A stretch of DNA of 64,000 nucleotides from an uncultured Alistipes sp. (GCA_947623305.1 CANQGQ010000010.1:54687-118686); one strand, 5' to 3'. Positions 19,823-30,055 are shown, counted from the first letter of the stretch. Translations and numbers: made by a program. Notes: a model not told the origin generated them from the letters alone.

Positions 19823-20890
19823 TTCGTCGATCACCTCCATCTGTTGCCGGACGGACTCCTCGTGCACGGCCTGCAACACACGCCGCATGAATCCGCCCTC
19901 CATGCCGAGCTCCTCGGCCTGCGCCGCCCGACGAGCTAACAACTCCTCGTAACGGGCTGTCTGCAAAACGGGCATGGCATGCTCCCGTTTGTATCGCCCG
20001 ATTTCGCGGGCGACGTGCATCCGTCGGGCCAGCAAATCCAACAGCCGATCGTCCAATTTGTCGATTTCGCTGCGCAGCGAATCGAGACTTTCGGTCGTCG
20101 CGACGGTTTCGCGGATGACCAACCGGCGGCAAATCTCCGCCAACGCGCAGGGCGTCAGCTGTTGTGCCTTGTCGCTCCACGCCGCGTCCGGATTGCAATG
20201 GGCCTCGACGATCAATCCGTCGAATCCCAAATTCATCGCCTGTTGGGCCAACGGCGCCACCGCGTCGCGCCGGCCTCCGATATGGCTCGGGTCGCAAAAG
20301 AGAGGCAGTTGCGGCAGGCGGCGATGCAACTCGATCGGCACGCTCCACAAAGGCAGATTGCGGTAGACGCTCTTTTCCGCCGAAGTGAATCCGCGATGAA
20401 TGGCTCCCAACCGGCGCAGACCGGCGTTGTAGAGCCGTTCGATAGCGCCGATCCACAGCTCGAGGTCGGGGCTGACCGGATTTTTTATTAAGACGGGGGT
20501 GTCGGAGCCGTACCTTTGCAAGGCGTCGGCGATCTCCTGCACGGCGAACGGATTGGCCGACGTACGGGCCCCGATCCACAACAGGTCGACACCGCCGTCG
20601 AGGGCCGCCGTTACGTGTTCGCGGTTGGCCACCTCCGTCGCAGTGTACATGCCCGTCTCCCGCTTCACGCGACGCAGCCAGGCAAGCCCTTCGGTACCGA
20701 CGCCTTCGAATCCGCCCGGCTTGGTGCGGGGCTTCCACAGGCCGGCCCGAAAGATCCGGAATCCTGCGGCGGCCAACTCGCGGGCGGTCTCGATGAGCTG
20801 CTCCTCGGTCTCGGCGCTGCATGGCCCTGCGATCGTCAAGGGACGACGAGTTTCCACATCCGGAAAAAGTCGGGATTGCAAATTTTCCAT
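19820..20890 (-). CDS. Fused 3-deoxy-7-phosphoheptulonate synthase / chorismate mutase (type II)
   Basis: About 356 residues from ATG at 20890. Residues 15-270 are a KDO8P/DAHP synthase barrel (IAGPCSAETEEQLIETAREL, AGLWKPRTKPGGFEGVG, IGARTSANPFAVQEIADAL, CDPSHIGGRRD). The last 90 residues are an AroQ chorismate mutase helix bundle (LDSLRSEIDKLDDRLLDLLARRMHVAREIGRYK). The protein thus supplies the first step of the shikimate pathway and the prephenate branch. The ORF-track start at 20899 is a TTG; the ATG is better, though a TACTTTTG box ends only six bases before it. Confidence 0.93.
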   Translation of the reverse strand: MENLQSRLFPDVETRRPLTIAGPCSAETEEQLIETARELAAAGFRIFRAGLWKPRTKPGGFEGVGTEGLAWLRRVKRETGMYTATEVANREHVTAALDGGVDLLWIGARTSANPFAVQEIADALQRYGSDTPVLIKNPVSPDLELWIGAIERLYNAGLRRLGAIHRGFTSAEKSVYRNLPLWSVPIELHRRLPQLPLFCDPSHIGGRRDAVAPLAQQAMNLGFDGLIVEAHCNPDAAWSDKAQQLTPCALAEICRRLVIRETVATTESLDSLRSEIDKLDDRLLDLLARRMHVAREIGRYKREHAMPVLQTARYEELLARRAAQAEELGMEGGFMRRVLQAVHEESVRQQMEVIDE

Positions 20891-20960
20891 GGTCTGCAAA
20901 AGTAACGAAAAAAACGCAAAAAAATCGAGCGGATTCCCCGTTTTATTCCGGAGTTTTTGC

Positions 20961-20968
20961 TATCTTTG
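20961..20968 (+). promoter_or_regulatory. -7 box of the mreB operon
   Basis: TATCTTTG in the intergenic region; no matching TTTG at the usual distance. Leader to mreB about 110 bases. Confidence 0.55.
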
Positions 20969-21081
20969 TGCCAGTAATATAGATAGGGTTGCGAACGGAC
21001 GCGAACGTGTTGGCTGTAAACGGAATACGGCATCGCAGCAGACTGTTCGCCTGCATTTTTTTGTTTGGGTGATAATACGTT

Positions 21082-22101
21082 ATGGGACTTTTTTCTCTGA
21101 CCGAAGAGCTGGCCATCGACCTCGGAACGGCCAATACGCTGATTATTTATAACGGGAAGGTCGTCGTCGACGAACCTTCCATCGTGGCGCTCGATGTGCA
21201 TTCGGGCAAGCTCAAGGCCATCGGCCAGGTGGCCCATCAGATGCACGAAAAGACCAATCCGAACATCAAGACCATCCGCCCGCTCAAGGACGGCGTGATC
21301 GCCGACTTTACGGCCACGGAGATGATGTTGCGCGGGATGATCCAGAAGGTCAAGGTCTCGGGCAAGCTGTTCGCACCGTCGCTCCGCATGGTGATCTGCA
21401 TTCCGTCGGGTTCGACCAACGTCGAAATCCGCGCCGTGCGCGATTCGGCGGAACATGCCGGCGGCCGCGAGGTCTGCATGATCTACGAACCGATGGCCGC
21501 CGCACTGGGGGCCGGATTGGATGTCGAGGCACCCGAGGGCAACATGGTCATCGACATCGGCGGCGGTACGTCGGAAATCGCCTGCATCTCGTTGGGCGGT
21601 ATTGTCTGCTCGGAGAGTATCAACATCGCGGGCGACGTCTTTACCAACGACATCCAGACCTACGTCCGTCAGCAACACAACATTCGAATCGGCGAACGCA
21701 CGGCCGAAGCCATCAAGTGCGCCATCGGCGCCGCCTGCTCCGACTTGGAGGAGGAACCCGAAGATTTCGTCGTTACGGGCCCCAACATGCTGACCGCCCT
21801 GCCGCAAACCGTCTCGCTTTCGTACAGCGAAATCGCCTATGCGTTGGGAAAGTCGCTGGCCAAGATTGATATGGCGTTGATGAAGGTGCTCGAATCCATG
21901 CCGCCCGAACTCTATACCGACATCGTGAAGAACGGCATCTACCTCGCCGGTGGCGGGGCACTGCTCAAAGGGCTCGACCGTCGGCTGAACGAAAAGACCG
22001 GCATTCCGTTCCACATCGCCGAAGACCCGTTGCGGGCCATCGCCCGCGGTACGGGCATCGCTTTGAAGAACATCAACCGGTTCTCGTTCCTCATGAAGTA
22101 A
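21082..22101 (+). CDS. mreB: Rod-shape actin MreB
   Basis: 339 residues. Actin-fold ATPase: phosphate-1 loop AIDLGTANTLI, phosphate-2 VIDIGGGTSEIACI, adenosine loop LAGGGALLKGLDRRL. Forms membrane-bound filaments that organise lateral wall synthesis. First gene of mreB-mreC-mreD-mrdA-rodA, a complete elongasome operon in one direction. Confidence 0.98.
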   Translation: MGLFSLTEELAIDLGTANTLIIYNGKVVVDEPSIVALDVHSGKLKAIGQVAHQMHEKTNPNIKTIRPLKDGVIADFTATEMMLRGMIQKVKVSGKLFAPSLRMVICIPSGSTNVEIRAVRDSAEHAGGREVCMIYEPMAAALGAGLDVEAPEGNMVIDIGGGTSEIACISLGGIVCSESINIAGDVFTNDIQTYVRQQHNIRIGERTAEAIKCAIGAACSDLEEEPEDFVVTGPNMLTALPQTVSLSYSEIAYALGKSLAKIDMALMKVLESMPPELYTDIVKNGIYLAGGGALLKGLDRRLNEKTGIPFHIAEDPLRAIARGTGIALKNINRFSFLMK

Positions 22102-22120
22102 CGGAGGAGGGGGTCGGGAC

Positions 22121-23035
22121 GTGTACAAGCTGATCGAATTCATCCGCAGCACCTATGTCGTCGTGCTTTTCGTCTTGCTCGAGGCGATCACGATCGGTCA
22201 TTACGCCCGTTCGACCCATCATACACGTGCACGGTTGTTGGCTAAGGCGACGCAGGTCGTCGGGGCGGGGCATCAGGCGCTGGCCGGCGTGCGCAGTTAC
22301 TTCCGGTTGGAACGCGAAAACCGCGAATTGCTCGAATACGCCGCCTCGTTGCAGGAGAGGCTTGCGTGTTATGAAGTTTTGCATGACGACGCTTCGGCCC
22401 AGACTGTGCCGCTCGTTCGTGCGGCGGCGGATTCGACGGCTGCCGACGGTGCCGATTCGCTCCGGACGCACCGGGTCGATAGCGTCGGCCCGACCCTCGG
22501 CGACAAGCAATACCGGACTTTGACGGCCGCCGTCATCTCGAATACGATCAACAAATCCGAAAATTTCCTCGTGCTGAATCGCGGCATCCGCGACGACGTT
22601 CATCGGGAGATGGCCGTGCTTTCGACCAACGGGGCGATCGTGGGTTACGTCGTCGATTGCACGGAACGCTATGCCATCGTCCTTTCGATTCTCAGCAGTT
22701 CGTTCCGGACGAGCGGCAAACTGAGCGATTCGGGCTACTTCGGCCAGATCTATTGGGACGGGGCCGACCCGCATACGGTGCTTTTGGGCGATCTGTCGAA
22801 ATACGCCGATCCGCAGCCCGGGCAGGAGGTGGTTACGACCGGTTCGCTCTTCTTCCCCGACGGCATCGCGATCGGACGGGTGCTCGATGCCCGATTGGAC
22901 GAAACGGGCACGACCTACACGGCCCGCGTGGAACTGGCCGCCCGCTTGTCGGGGCTTTCGCACGTCGTGCTGGTCGAGAACCGCGACATCGACGAAATCC
23001 GGCAGCTGCTGAAAAGCGATAAAATCCATCCCTGA
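22121..23035 (+). CDS. mreC: Rod-shape protein MreC
   Basis: 304 residues, one N-terminal membrane helix (FIRSTYVVVLFVLLEAITIGHY), a coiled-coil stretch (VRSYFRLERENRELLEYAASLQERL) and a periplasmic beta-domain (VLNRGIRDDVHREMAVLSTNGAIVGYVVD). The start is GTG at 22121, with GGAGGAGG lying 10-18 bases upstream, an unusually clear Shine-Dalgarno for this group. Links MreB/MreD with PBP2. Confidence 0.92.
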   Translation: MYKLIEFIRSTYVVVLFVLLEAITIGHYARSTHHTRARLLAKATQVVGAGHQALAGVRSYFRLERENRELLEYAASLQERLACYEVLHDDASAQTVPLVRAAADSTAADGADSLRTHRVDSVGPTLGDKQYRTLTAAVISNTINKSENFLVLNRGIRDDVHREMAVLSTNGAIVGYVVDCTERYAIVLSILSSSFRTSGKLSDSGYFGQIYWDGADPHTVLLGDLSKYADPQPGQEVVTTGSLFFPDGIAIGRVLDARLDETGTTYTARVELAARLSGLSHVVLVENRDIDEIRQLLKSDKIHP

Positions 23036-23038
23036 CCC

Positions 23039-23557
23039 ATGTATCGCATTTTTCCCTATATCACGCTTTTCGCAGTAACGATTCTCGTGCAGGTTTTCCT
23101 GTTCGACAACCTCTCCATCAGCATCTATTTCGCTCCGATGATCTACCTTGCGTTCCTGCTGCTGCTGCCGCTCGACACGCCGCACATCGGGCTGCTCGCT
23201 GCGGGACTGGTTACGGGCTGGACGATGGACTACACAATGGGAACCGACGGATTGAACGTCCTCGCTACGCTGCCCGTCGCTTTCCTGCGCCCGTGGATCA
23301 TCGGCTTCTTCTACACGCGCGAGGATCCGCGCGAAGGCGGTATTCCCTCGGCGGCCCGTTTCGGCCAGGTCAAGTTCATCCGCTATCTGATCGTGTGCGT
23401 CCTGTTGCATCACGTGCTGTTCTTCTCGTTCGAAGCGCTGTCGTGGGTGCATGCGGCCCGCACGCTCCTGCGCATCGTCGTCAGCGGGGTCGCCTCGGTC
23501 TATTTCATCTGGTTGACCGCCCGATTGTTCACTCTTAAACTCACCGTGCGCGTATGA
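23039..23557 (+). CDS. mreD: Rod-shape protein MreD
   Basis: 172 residues, about five membrane helices, position between mreC and PBP2, and the MreD-like N-terminus ITLFAVTILVQVFLFDNLSISIYFAPMIYLAFLLLLPLD. Starts three bases after mreC and overlaps mrdA by four bases (ATGA). Confidence 0.88.
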   Translation: MYRIFPYITLFAVTILVQVFLFDNLSISIYFAPMIYLAFLLLLPLDTPHIGLLAAGLVTGWTMDYTMGTDGLNVLATLPVAFLRPWIIGFFYTREDPREGGIPSAARFGQVKFIRYLIVCVLLHHVLFFSFEALSWVHAARTLLRIVVSGVASVYFIWLTARLFTLKLTVRV

Positions 23558-25380
23558 TCGACAACAGAGAGGGATTCGCCCGCATGCGCACGTTGCAAAT
23601 CATCGTGTTCTGCGTTTTCGCGGTCTTGGCCGGACGGCTGTTCTACATCCAGTTGGTCGATTCGCGTTACGACGAACTGGCTCGTACCAACACCTTGCGG
23701 CGGGTGGTGCAGTATCCGGCGCGCGGCGAGGTGTTCGACCGCAACGGTGAATATTTAGTACAGAGCCGCGCGTGCTACGACCTGATGGTCGTCTACAAAG
23801 AGCTGGATCGCAAGGGGTTCGATACGGTCCGATTCTGTGCCGTTACGGGCGTTACCCCCAACCGGCTGCGTCGCGAATTGGCGAATGCCCGCATGTCGCC
23901 CCGTGTGCCGACGGCCATTGCGAAATACCTCTCGAAAGAAGACAAGCTGCGTTTCGACGAGTGCAATTTCACGGGGTTCTATACCGTTTACCGCACCATC
24001 CGCGAATATCCGCGGAAGATCGGCGGCAATCTGTTGGGCTACGTGGGCGAGGTCAACGCCAACATCGTCAAACACAATCCCGAATACCGGCCGGGCGACT
24101 ACATCGGCATGAGCGGCGTCGAACGATCCTACGAAAAGCTGCTCAAGGGGCGCAAAGGCGTCAAGGTGCAGCAGGTGGACAATCACGGCGTCGTCAAGGA
24201 TTCCTACATGAACGGCCGTTACGATTCGCTGCCGGAGACGGGCACCTATTTGGTCAGCACCATCGACGCACGGTTGCAGTTGTTGGGCGAGGAGCTCATG
24301 CGCGGCAAGGTGGGGGCGGTCGTGGCCATCGAACCGGCGACGGGCGAGATTCTGATGATGGTCTCGTCGCCCTCCTACGACCCCGACGAACTGTTGGGAC
24401 GCGAACGCGGCAACAATTACATGCGTCTGCTGCGCGACAAGCGGCATCCGCTTTTCAACCGCGCCGTTACGGCGAAATATCCGCCCGGATCGACGTTCAA
24501 ATTGGTGCAGGGACTGATCGGGCTGCAAGAGGGCGTGCTCAAACCGTCGGACCTTCATCCGTGCAACATGGGCTACCATGCCGGCAAATTGAAAATGGCC
24601 TGTCATGCCCATACTTCGCCGCTCGACCTGCGGTTCGCCGTGGCGACCTCGTGCAATGCCTACTTCTGTTACGTTTTCCGCGACATTCTCGAAAATCCGA
24701 AATACGGCAGTTCGAAGAAAGGGTTCGAGGTGTGGCGCGATTACGTCGAGAGTTTCGGATTCGGGCACCGGTTAGGCTCCGATTTCCTCGACGAAGGTAC
24801 GGGATACGTTCCCGAACGGACTTACTACGACCAGCGTTACCACGGTTCGTGGAATGCGCTCACGCTGCTTTCGCTCTCGATCGGACAAGGCGAATTGGGG
24901 TGCACGCCGTTGCAGCTGGCCAATCTGGCTTGCATCGTCGCCAACAGAGGTTATTATTACATTCCCCATATCATCAAGAAGATCGAAGGGCGCGATTCGA
25001 TCGACCGGCGTTTCTACGAACGCCACTACTGTAAGGTCGACGCGAAGCATTTCGAACCGATCGTCGAGGGCATGTGGAACGGCGTGAACGTCGCCGGCAC
25101 CTCGCGGTTGGCCGAACTGCCGGGGCTCGACGTCTGCGGCAAGACCGGTACGGCCGAAAATCCCAACGAACGCGACCATTCGACCTTTCTGTCGTTCGCT
25201 CCGAAGGACAATCCGCGCATCGCCATTTCGGTCTATGTCGAACACGGCGGTTTCGGCGCGGCGACCGCCTTGCCCATCGCCAGTCTGTTGGAAGAGTTCT
25301 ACTTGACCGACACGATCCGCCGGCCCGAGTTGCTGCAATATGTCAAAAACCTCCAACTGCCGAACTATGTCCAGCCTTGA
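23554..25380 (+). CDS. mrdA: Penicillin-binding protein 2, elongation transpeptidase
   Basis: 608 residues. N-terminal membrane anchor, dimerisation domain (RGEVFDRNGEYLVQ), transpeptidase motifs SxxK in YPPGSTFKLVQG, SxN in ATSCNAYFCY and KTGTAENP. Cross-links peptidoglycan in the lateral wall together with RodA. Overlaps mreD by four bases and rodA by fourteen, indicating coupled translation. Confidence 0.97.
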   Translation: MIDNREGFARMRTLQIIVFCVFAVLAGRLFYIQLVDSRYDELARTNTLRRVVQYPARGEVFDRNGEYLVQSRACYDLMVVYKELDRKGFDTVRFCAVTGVTPNRLRRELANARMSPRVPTAIAKYLSKEDKLRFDECNFTGFYTVYRTIREYPRKIGGNLLGYVGEVNANIVKHNPEYRPGDYIGMSGVERSYEKLLKGRKGVKVQQVDNHGVVKDSYMNGRYDSLPETGTYLVSTIDARLQLLGEELMRGKVGAVVAIEPATGEILMMVSSPSYDPDELLGRERGNNYMRLLRDKRHPLFNRAVTAKYPPGSTFKLVQGLIGLQEGVLKPSDLHPCNMGYHAGKLKMACHAHTSPLDLRFAVATSCNAYFCYVFRDILENPKYGSSKKGFEVWRDYVESFGFGHRLGSDFLDEGTGYVPERTYYDQRYHGSWNALTLLSLSIGQGELGCTPLQLANLACIVANRGYYYIPHIIKKIEGRDSIDRRFYERHYCKVDAKHFEPIVEGMWNGVNVAGTSRLAELPGLDVCGKTGTAENPNERDHSTFLSFAPKDNPRIAISVYVEHGGFGAATALPIASLLEEFYLTDTIRRPELLQYVKNLQLPNYVQP

Positions 25381-26815
25381 CCGTCCTACCCGCCTTTTCA
25401 ATGGCATCGACGGCATCGCCGTCTTGCTCTACGTGCTGATCGTGTTGGTCGGATGCGTCTCCATAACATCGGCTTCGTACGACGATACGGCGGGCGGCAG
25501 TCTCTTTTCGTTCTCGCACTTCTACATGAAGCAGGCAGTGTGGGTCGCTGTGGCGTGGACGGCGGCCATCGTCGTGCTGCTGCTCGATGAACGATTTTAT
25601 CACATGTTCGCTTGGCCGGCTTACGTCGCGGGTATCGCAATGCTCGTGGCCGCGCTGTTGTTCGGGCGCGAGGTCAACGGCGCCAAGGCGTGGTTCGAAT
25701 TCGGATCGTTCCGAATGCAGCCCGTCGAATTCGTCAAAATCGCTACGGCCCTCGCCCTTGCCCGCGTGATGAGCGCCTATTCGTTCTCGGTCAACCGCCC
25801 GGGCGACTTGTTGAAGGTCGCTTTCGTCATCTGTCTGCCGTTGAGCATCATCGTCCTGCAAAACGATACCGGTTCGGGCATCGTGCTCGGTTCGTTCCTG
25901 TTCGTCCTCTACCGCGAGGGGCTCAACAAATGGCTTTGCGTGCCGATTCTGTTGATCGCGACCCTCTTCATCATCTCGTTCCTGCTGACGCCCATGACCC
26001 TGCTCGTGCTCTCCATCGTGGTCTGCACGCTCTGCGACGCGATTCTGAACAGAGCCTGGAAATCGCGCATCATCTACTTGGCCTCGCTTGCGTTGGCGAG
26101 CATCGTGCTCCAAGCGACGATGGCATTCCTTGCACCCGGGGCGATGAGTCTGTACCATTCGCTGTTGACCGTAACGCTTGCCTCGTTGATCGTCGTGGCC
26201 GTCTATGCCTATCGCCGCACGCTCAGCAATACCTATATTATTATCGGCATGTTCATCGGCATGACGATCTTCTTCCCGACGACCGACTACATCTTCAACT
26301 CCATTCTGAAAGAGCATCAGCAAAAGCGCATCGAGAGCTTTTTGGGCATCATCAACGACCCGCGCGGCATCGACTACAACGTCAATCAGTCGAAAATCGC
26401 CATCGGGTCGGGCGGCGTCATCGGCAAGGGCTTCATGGAGGGCACCCAGATTCGCTACGGATTCGTCCCCGAACGGCATACCGATTTCATCTTCTGCACC
26501 GTCGGCGAGGAGTGGGGATTCGTCGGTACGATGCTCGTGCTGACGTTGTTCTGCCTGTTGATTTTGCGCTTGATGCGAATGGGCGAACGGCAGGAGGAGC
26601 CCTTCGGCCGCATCTATTGTTATTGTGTGGCATCTATTCTGCTGTTCCATGTGCTGGTCAATGTCGGCATGACCATCGGATTAGTTCCCGTGATGGGCAT
26701 TCCGTTGCCGTTGATGAGCTACGGCGGTTCGTCGTTGATCGCCTTCACGCTGTTGATTTTCATCGCTATACGGCTCGATGCCGCGACCCGCCAATTTTCG
26801 TTGGAAAAGTTCTGA
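25367..26815 (+). CDS. rodA: RodA, SEDS peptidoglycan glycosyltransferase
   Basis: About 482 residues from MSSLDRPTRL at 25367; the ORF track begins nine codons earlier inside mrdA. Polytopic, with NGAKAWFEFGSFRMQPVEFVKIATALALA, QNDTGSG, VGEEWGFVGTMLVL and MGIPLPLMSYGGSSLIAFTLL, which are SEDS signatures. Contains a larger middle loop region with extra hydrophobic segments than E. coli RodA, as is common in Bacteroidetes. Last gene of the elongasome set; the P-ATPase follows after 14 bases. Confidence 0.95.
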   Translation: MSSLDRPTRLFNGIDGIAVLLYVLIVLVGCVSITSASYDDTAGGSLFSFSHFYMKQAVWVAVAWTAAIVVLLLDERFYHMFAWPAYVAGIAMLVAALLFGREVNGAKAWFEFGSFRMQPVEFVKIATALALARVMSAYSFSVNRPGDLLKVAFVICLPLSIIVLQNDTGSGIVLGSFLFVLYREGLNKWLCVPILLIATLFIISFLLTPMTLLVLSIVVCTLCDAILNRAWKSRIIYLASLALASIVLQATMAFLAPGAMSLYHSLLTVTLASLIVVAVYAYRRTLSNTYIIIGMFIGMTIFFPTTDYIFNSILKEHQQKRIESFLGIINDPRGIDYNVNQSKIAIGSGGVIGKGFMEGTQIRYGFVPERHTDFIFCTVGEEWGFVGTMLVLTLFCLLILRLMRMGERQEEPFGRIYCYCVASILLFHVLVNVGMTIGLVPVMGIPLPLMSYGGSSLIAFTLLIFIAIRLDAATRQFSLEKF

Positions 26816-26829
26816 ACCTATATTCCGCT

Positions 26830-29424
26830 ATGATTCCCCATTCCCTGCAGGGGCTTACGCCCGAAGAGGTCGCAACCAGCCGGCGCCAGTACGGCGTCAA
26901 CCTCATCACGCCGGTCCGCGACGATTCGGCCTGGGAGTTGCTTGCCGAGAAATTCCGCGATCCCATCATCCGCATTCTGCTCGTCGCGGCGGCGCTTTCG
27001 CTTGTCATCGGGGCGTTGCACGGCGACTTCACCGAATCGGTCGGCATCCTTTGCGCCATCATTCTGGCGACGTGCGTCGGCTTTTGGTTCGAATGGGATG
27101 CCCGTCGGCGGTTCAAGCGGTTGAACAAGGTCAACGACGACATTCCCGTCAAGGTGCTGCGCGGCGGTGCGATGTGCAGCATTCCGCGCCGCGCCGTCGT
27201 AGTGGGCGACATCGTGGTGGTCGAAAGCGGCGAGACGGTGCCCGCCGACGGAGAATTGATCGAATCCGTGTCGCTCAAGGTCGACGAATCGACCCTCACG
27301 GGCGAACCGGTCTGCGACAAAACCGTCGACGAACGCCATTTCGATCCCGAAGCCACCTATCCGTCGAACCGGTTGTTGCGCGGTACGTCGGTCGTCGACG
27401 GTTACGGCCGAATGGTCGTAACGGCCGTGGGCGACCGGAGCGAAGCCGGCCGCGTAACCGAACAGTCGACCGTCCGGAACGATGCGCCGACCCCGCTCGA
27501 CCGGCAGCTGACCCGCCTTTCGCAATTGATCGGCCGGGTCGGCATCCTGGTCGCCATCGTCATCTTTTGCGTCATGTCGGCCAAATCCATCTTCGTCGAC
27601 GAATTGCTGACCCGCTCGTGGTTGGAGGTGTCGGAGCAGCTGCTCCATATCTTCATGGTCTCCGTGGCGTTGATCGTCATGGCCGTGCCCGAGGGATTGC
27701 CGATGAGCATCACCCTTTCGCTGGCCATCTCCATGCGGAAAATGCTGCGCACGAACAACCTCGTCCGCAAGATGCACGCTTGCGAAACGATGGGTGCCGT
27801 TACGGTCATCTGCACCGACAAGACCGGTACGCTGACCCGCAACCGCATGACCGTGCAGCAGTTGATCCACTACGACGATCTTTCGACGGCTGATTTCGCC
27901 GAAACGGTTGCCGCCAACACGACCGCCTTTCTCGATGCTTCGGGTACGGCGCTCGGTAACCCGACCGAAGGTGCGCTGTTGTCTTGGTTGCAGGCCGAGG
28001 GAATGGATTACGAGGCTTTGCGGCACGGGGCCCGCATCGTTGATCGGCAAACCTTCTCGGCCGAACGCAAATATATGGCGACCCTGCTCGAAAGCGGACT
28101 TTCCGGACGTCGGATGTTGTGTGTGAAGGGGGCTCCCGAGATCGTGCGGACGATGTGCGAACCGGACGACCGGGACGAAGAGATCGCTGTCCGATTGGCC
28201 GACCTGCAACATCATGCCATGCGTACGTTGGGCTTCGCTTGGTGTGAGACGCAGGCACCGGATTGCGCCGAAGCGATCGCGCGGGGCGGGTTGCATTTCG
28301 CCGCGATTGCGGCCATCTCCGACCCTGTGCGCGAGGAGGTTCCGGCAGCCGTCCGCCGTTGTTTGGATGCCGGTATCGACGTAAAAATCGTTACGGGCGA
28401 CACGCCCGCCACCGCTACGGAGATCGCCCGACGCATCGGCTTGTGGGACGATGCCGCAGACGACGACCGTCAGCGGATGACCGGCATGGAGTTCGCTGCG
28501 GCGAGCGATGATGATTTGCTTGAGCGTGTGCGCCAGTTGAAAATCCTTGCGCGGGCCCGTCCGCTCGATAAACAACGTCTGGTTCGTTTGCTGCAACGAT
28601 GCGGCGAGGTAGTGGCCGTTACGGGCGACGGCACGAACGATGCGCCGGCGCTGAATTTCGCCGACGTGGGGCTGTCGATGGGTTCGGGCACTTCGGTGGC
28701 CAAAGAGGCATCGGACATCACGCTGCTCGACGATTCGTTTTCGTCGATCGCGACGGCCATTCTGTGGGGCCGTTCGCTTTACCGCAACATCCAGCGGTTC
28801 GTCCTGTTCCAACTGACGATCAACGTCGTAGCCATCGTCGTCTGTTTCGTGGGTGCCGTAGTCGGCACCGACATGCCGCTCACGGTCGTGCAGATTCTGT
28901 GGGTCAATATCATCATGGACACCTTTGCGGCGATGGCAATGGCCTCGCTGCCGCCGGATCCGCGCGTCATGCTCGACCGTCCCCGTCCGCGCAACGAATT
29001 CATCATCACGCCGGCGATGACCCGAACGATTTTCATCTGTGCGACCGGGATGATCGCCGTTCTGCTGGGGATGCTCTTTGCGTGGACGAGCCGTGCGGGC
29101 GACCTGAGCATCCGTCATCTGACCTTATTTTTCACCACGTTCGTCTTTCTCCAGTTTTGGAACATGTTCAACGCGCGGGCGTTCGAACTGCATCGGTCGG
29201 TGTTCGCCGATTTTCGGGGTTGTCGCGAATTTTTTCTCATCTTGGCCGCCATCGCCGTGGGGCAATGGTTCATCGTCGAGACGGGCGGAGCGATTTTCCG
29301 CACGGAGCCTTTGTCGGTTCGCGATTGGGCGATTGTCGTCGGGTTGACCTCGCTGTTCGCGTTCGGCGGCGAATTGATCCGCCTGGTGCGCCGCAAGTTC
29401 GTCCGGCTATCCGCTTTTCGTTGA
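26830..29424 (+). CDS. Calcium-translocating-type P-type ATPase (P2 ATPase)
   Basis: 864 residues from ATG at 26830; the ORF-track entry starting at 25612 merely reads through another frame of rodA. Contains the cation-ATPase N-terminus, actuator TGEPV (DESTLTGEPVCDKT), phosphorylation site DKTGTLTRNRM, MVTGDTPATA-like hinge (KIVTGDTPATATEI), GDGTNDAPALNFADVGLSMG and ten membrane helices including PEGLPMSITLSLA, the calcium-site region. Plasma-membrane Ca2+-pump-like family; ion is inferred. Likely transcribed with the rod operon because the gap is only 14 bases, though a functional link is not obvious. Confidence 0.92.
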   Translation: MIPHSLQGLTPEEVATSRRQYGVNLITPVRDDSAWELLAEKFRDPIIRILLVAAALSLVIGALHGDFTESVGILCAIILATCVGFWFEWDARRRFKRLNKVNDDIPVKVLRGGAMCSIPRRAVVVGDIVVVESGETVPADGELIESVSLKVDESTLTGEPVCDKTVDERHFDPEATYPSNRLLRGTSVVDGYGRMVVTAVGDRSEAGRVTEQSTVRNDAPTPLDRQLTRLSQLIGRVGILVAIVIFCVMSAKSIFVDELLTRSWLEVSEQLLHIFMVSVALIVMAVPEGLPMSITLSLAISMRKMLRTNNLVRKMHACETMGAVTVICTDKTGTLTRNRMTVQQLIHYDDLSTADFAETVAANTTAFLDASGTALGNPTEGALLSWLQAEGMDYEALRHGARIVDRQTFSAERKYMATLLESGLSGRRMLCVKGAPEIVRTMCEPDDRDEEIAVRLADLQHHAMRTLGFAWCETQAPDCAEAIARGGLHFAAIAAISDPVREEVPAAVRRCLDAGIDVKIVTGDTPATATEIARRIGLWDDAADDDRQRMTGMEFAAASDDDLLERVRQLKILARARPLDKQRLVRLLQRCGEVVAVTGDGTNDAPALNFADVGLSMGSGTSVAKEASDITLLDDSFSSIATAILWGRSLYRNIQRFVLFQLTINVVAIVVCFVGAVVGTDMPLTVVQILWVNIIMDTFAAMAMASLPPDPRVMLDRPRPRNEFIITPAMTRTIFICATGMIAVLLGMLFAWTSRAGDLSIRHLTLFFTTFVFLQFWNMFNARAFELHRSVFADFRGCREFFLILAAIAVGQWFIVETGGAIFRTEPLSVRDWAIVVGLTSLFAFGGELIRLVRRKFVRLSAFR

Positions 29425-29537
29425 CGGTGCGGTCTGCGTGGCACGGGTTTTGACCCTCGACCGAATGCCGACATGCTGAATAAGTGTGTCCGCATGAATA
29501 AAAGGTTGAACCAAAACAAAACGCAGGAGAAAAAATT

Positions 29538-29984
29538 ATGACACCGGTAAGACGAAACCAGAACAGTTGGCTGCCGAGCATCTTCAACGACTTTTTCGAA
29601 CGGGATTGGCCGGATCGGCACAGCACGACCTCGCCGGCCGTGAACATCCTCGAAAACGAAACGTGTTACAAGGTCGAGGTGGCCGCTCCGGGGATGACCA
29701 AGGAGGATTTCAAGGTGCATCTCAACGAGGACAACGAGCTGCTCATCACGCTGGAGAAGCGGACGGAACCGAAGGAGACGGAAAAATCGGACGATGCTAA
29801 AAAGGACACCTATCTGCGGCGCGAATTTTCGTATACGCAGTTTCGTCAGAGCCTGTTGTTGCCGGACAATATCGAGCGCGACAAAATTTCGGCCCGCATG
29901 GAGAACGGCGTGATGACCATCGACATTCCGAAAAAGCGCATCGAGGCGACGGCTTCCGCCGCCCGTCAGATCGAGGTGCAATAA
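29538..29984 (+). CDS. Small heat shock protein, Hsp20/alpha-crystallin family
   Basis: 148 residues: alpha-crystallin domain from about residue 38 (SPAVNILENETCYKVEVAAPGMTKEDFKVHLNEDNELLITLEKR) to the end strand ENGVMTIDIPKKRIE. ATP-independent holdase. RBS-like AGGAGAAAA just before the ATG. Own terminator follows. No heat-shock operator is evident by eye. Confidence 0.94.
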   Translation: MTPVRRNQNSWLPSIFNDFFERDWPDRHSTTSPAVNILENETCYKVEVAAPGMTKEDFKVHLNEDNELLITLEKRTEPKETEKSDDAKKDTYLRREFSYTQFRQSLLLPDNIERDKISARMENGVMTIDIPKKRIEATASAARQIEVQ

Positions 29985-30019
29985 ATCAACAGTCCGCTTG
30001 TCGGACTTCGCGATTCGCA

Positions 30020-30055
30020 GAGGGAATACCTATTTTATAGGTGTTTCCTCTTTTT
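30020..30055 (+). terminator. Terminator of the Hsp20 gene
   Basis: GAGGGAATACCTAT pairs with ATAGGTGTTTCCTC (14 bp, two wobbles), followed by TTTTTC. Confidence 0.85.

Noticed and set aside
26818-29118. 766-residue minus-strand ORF
   Set aside because: Antisense shadow of the P-type ATPase with His/Arg-rich nonsense composition.
25612-29424. 1270-residue ORF spanning rodA and the P-ATPase
   Set aside because: The first 406 codons are a shadow frame of rodA; the ATPase begins at 26830 where family similarity starts.
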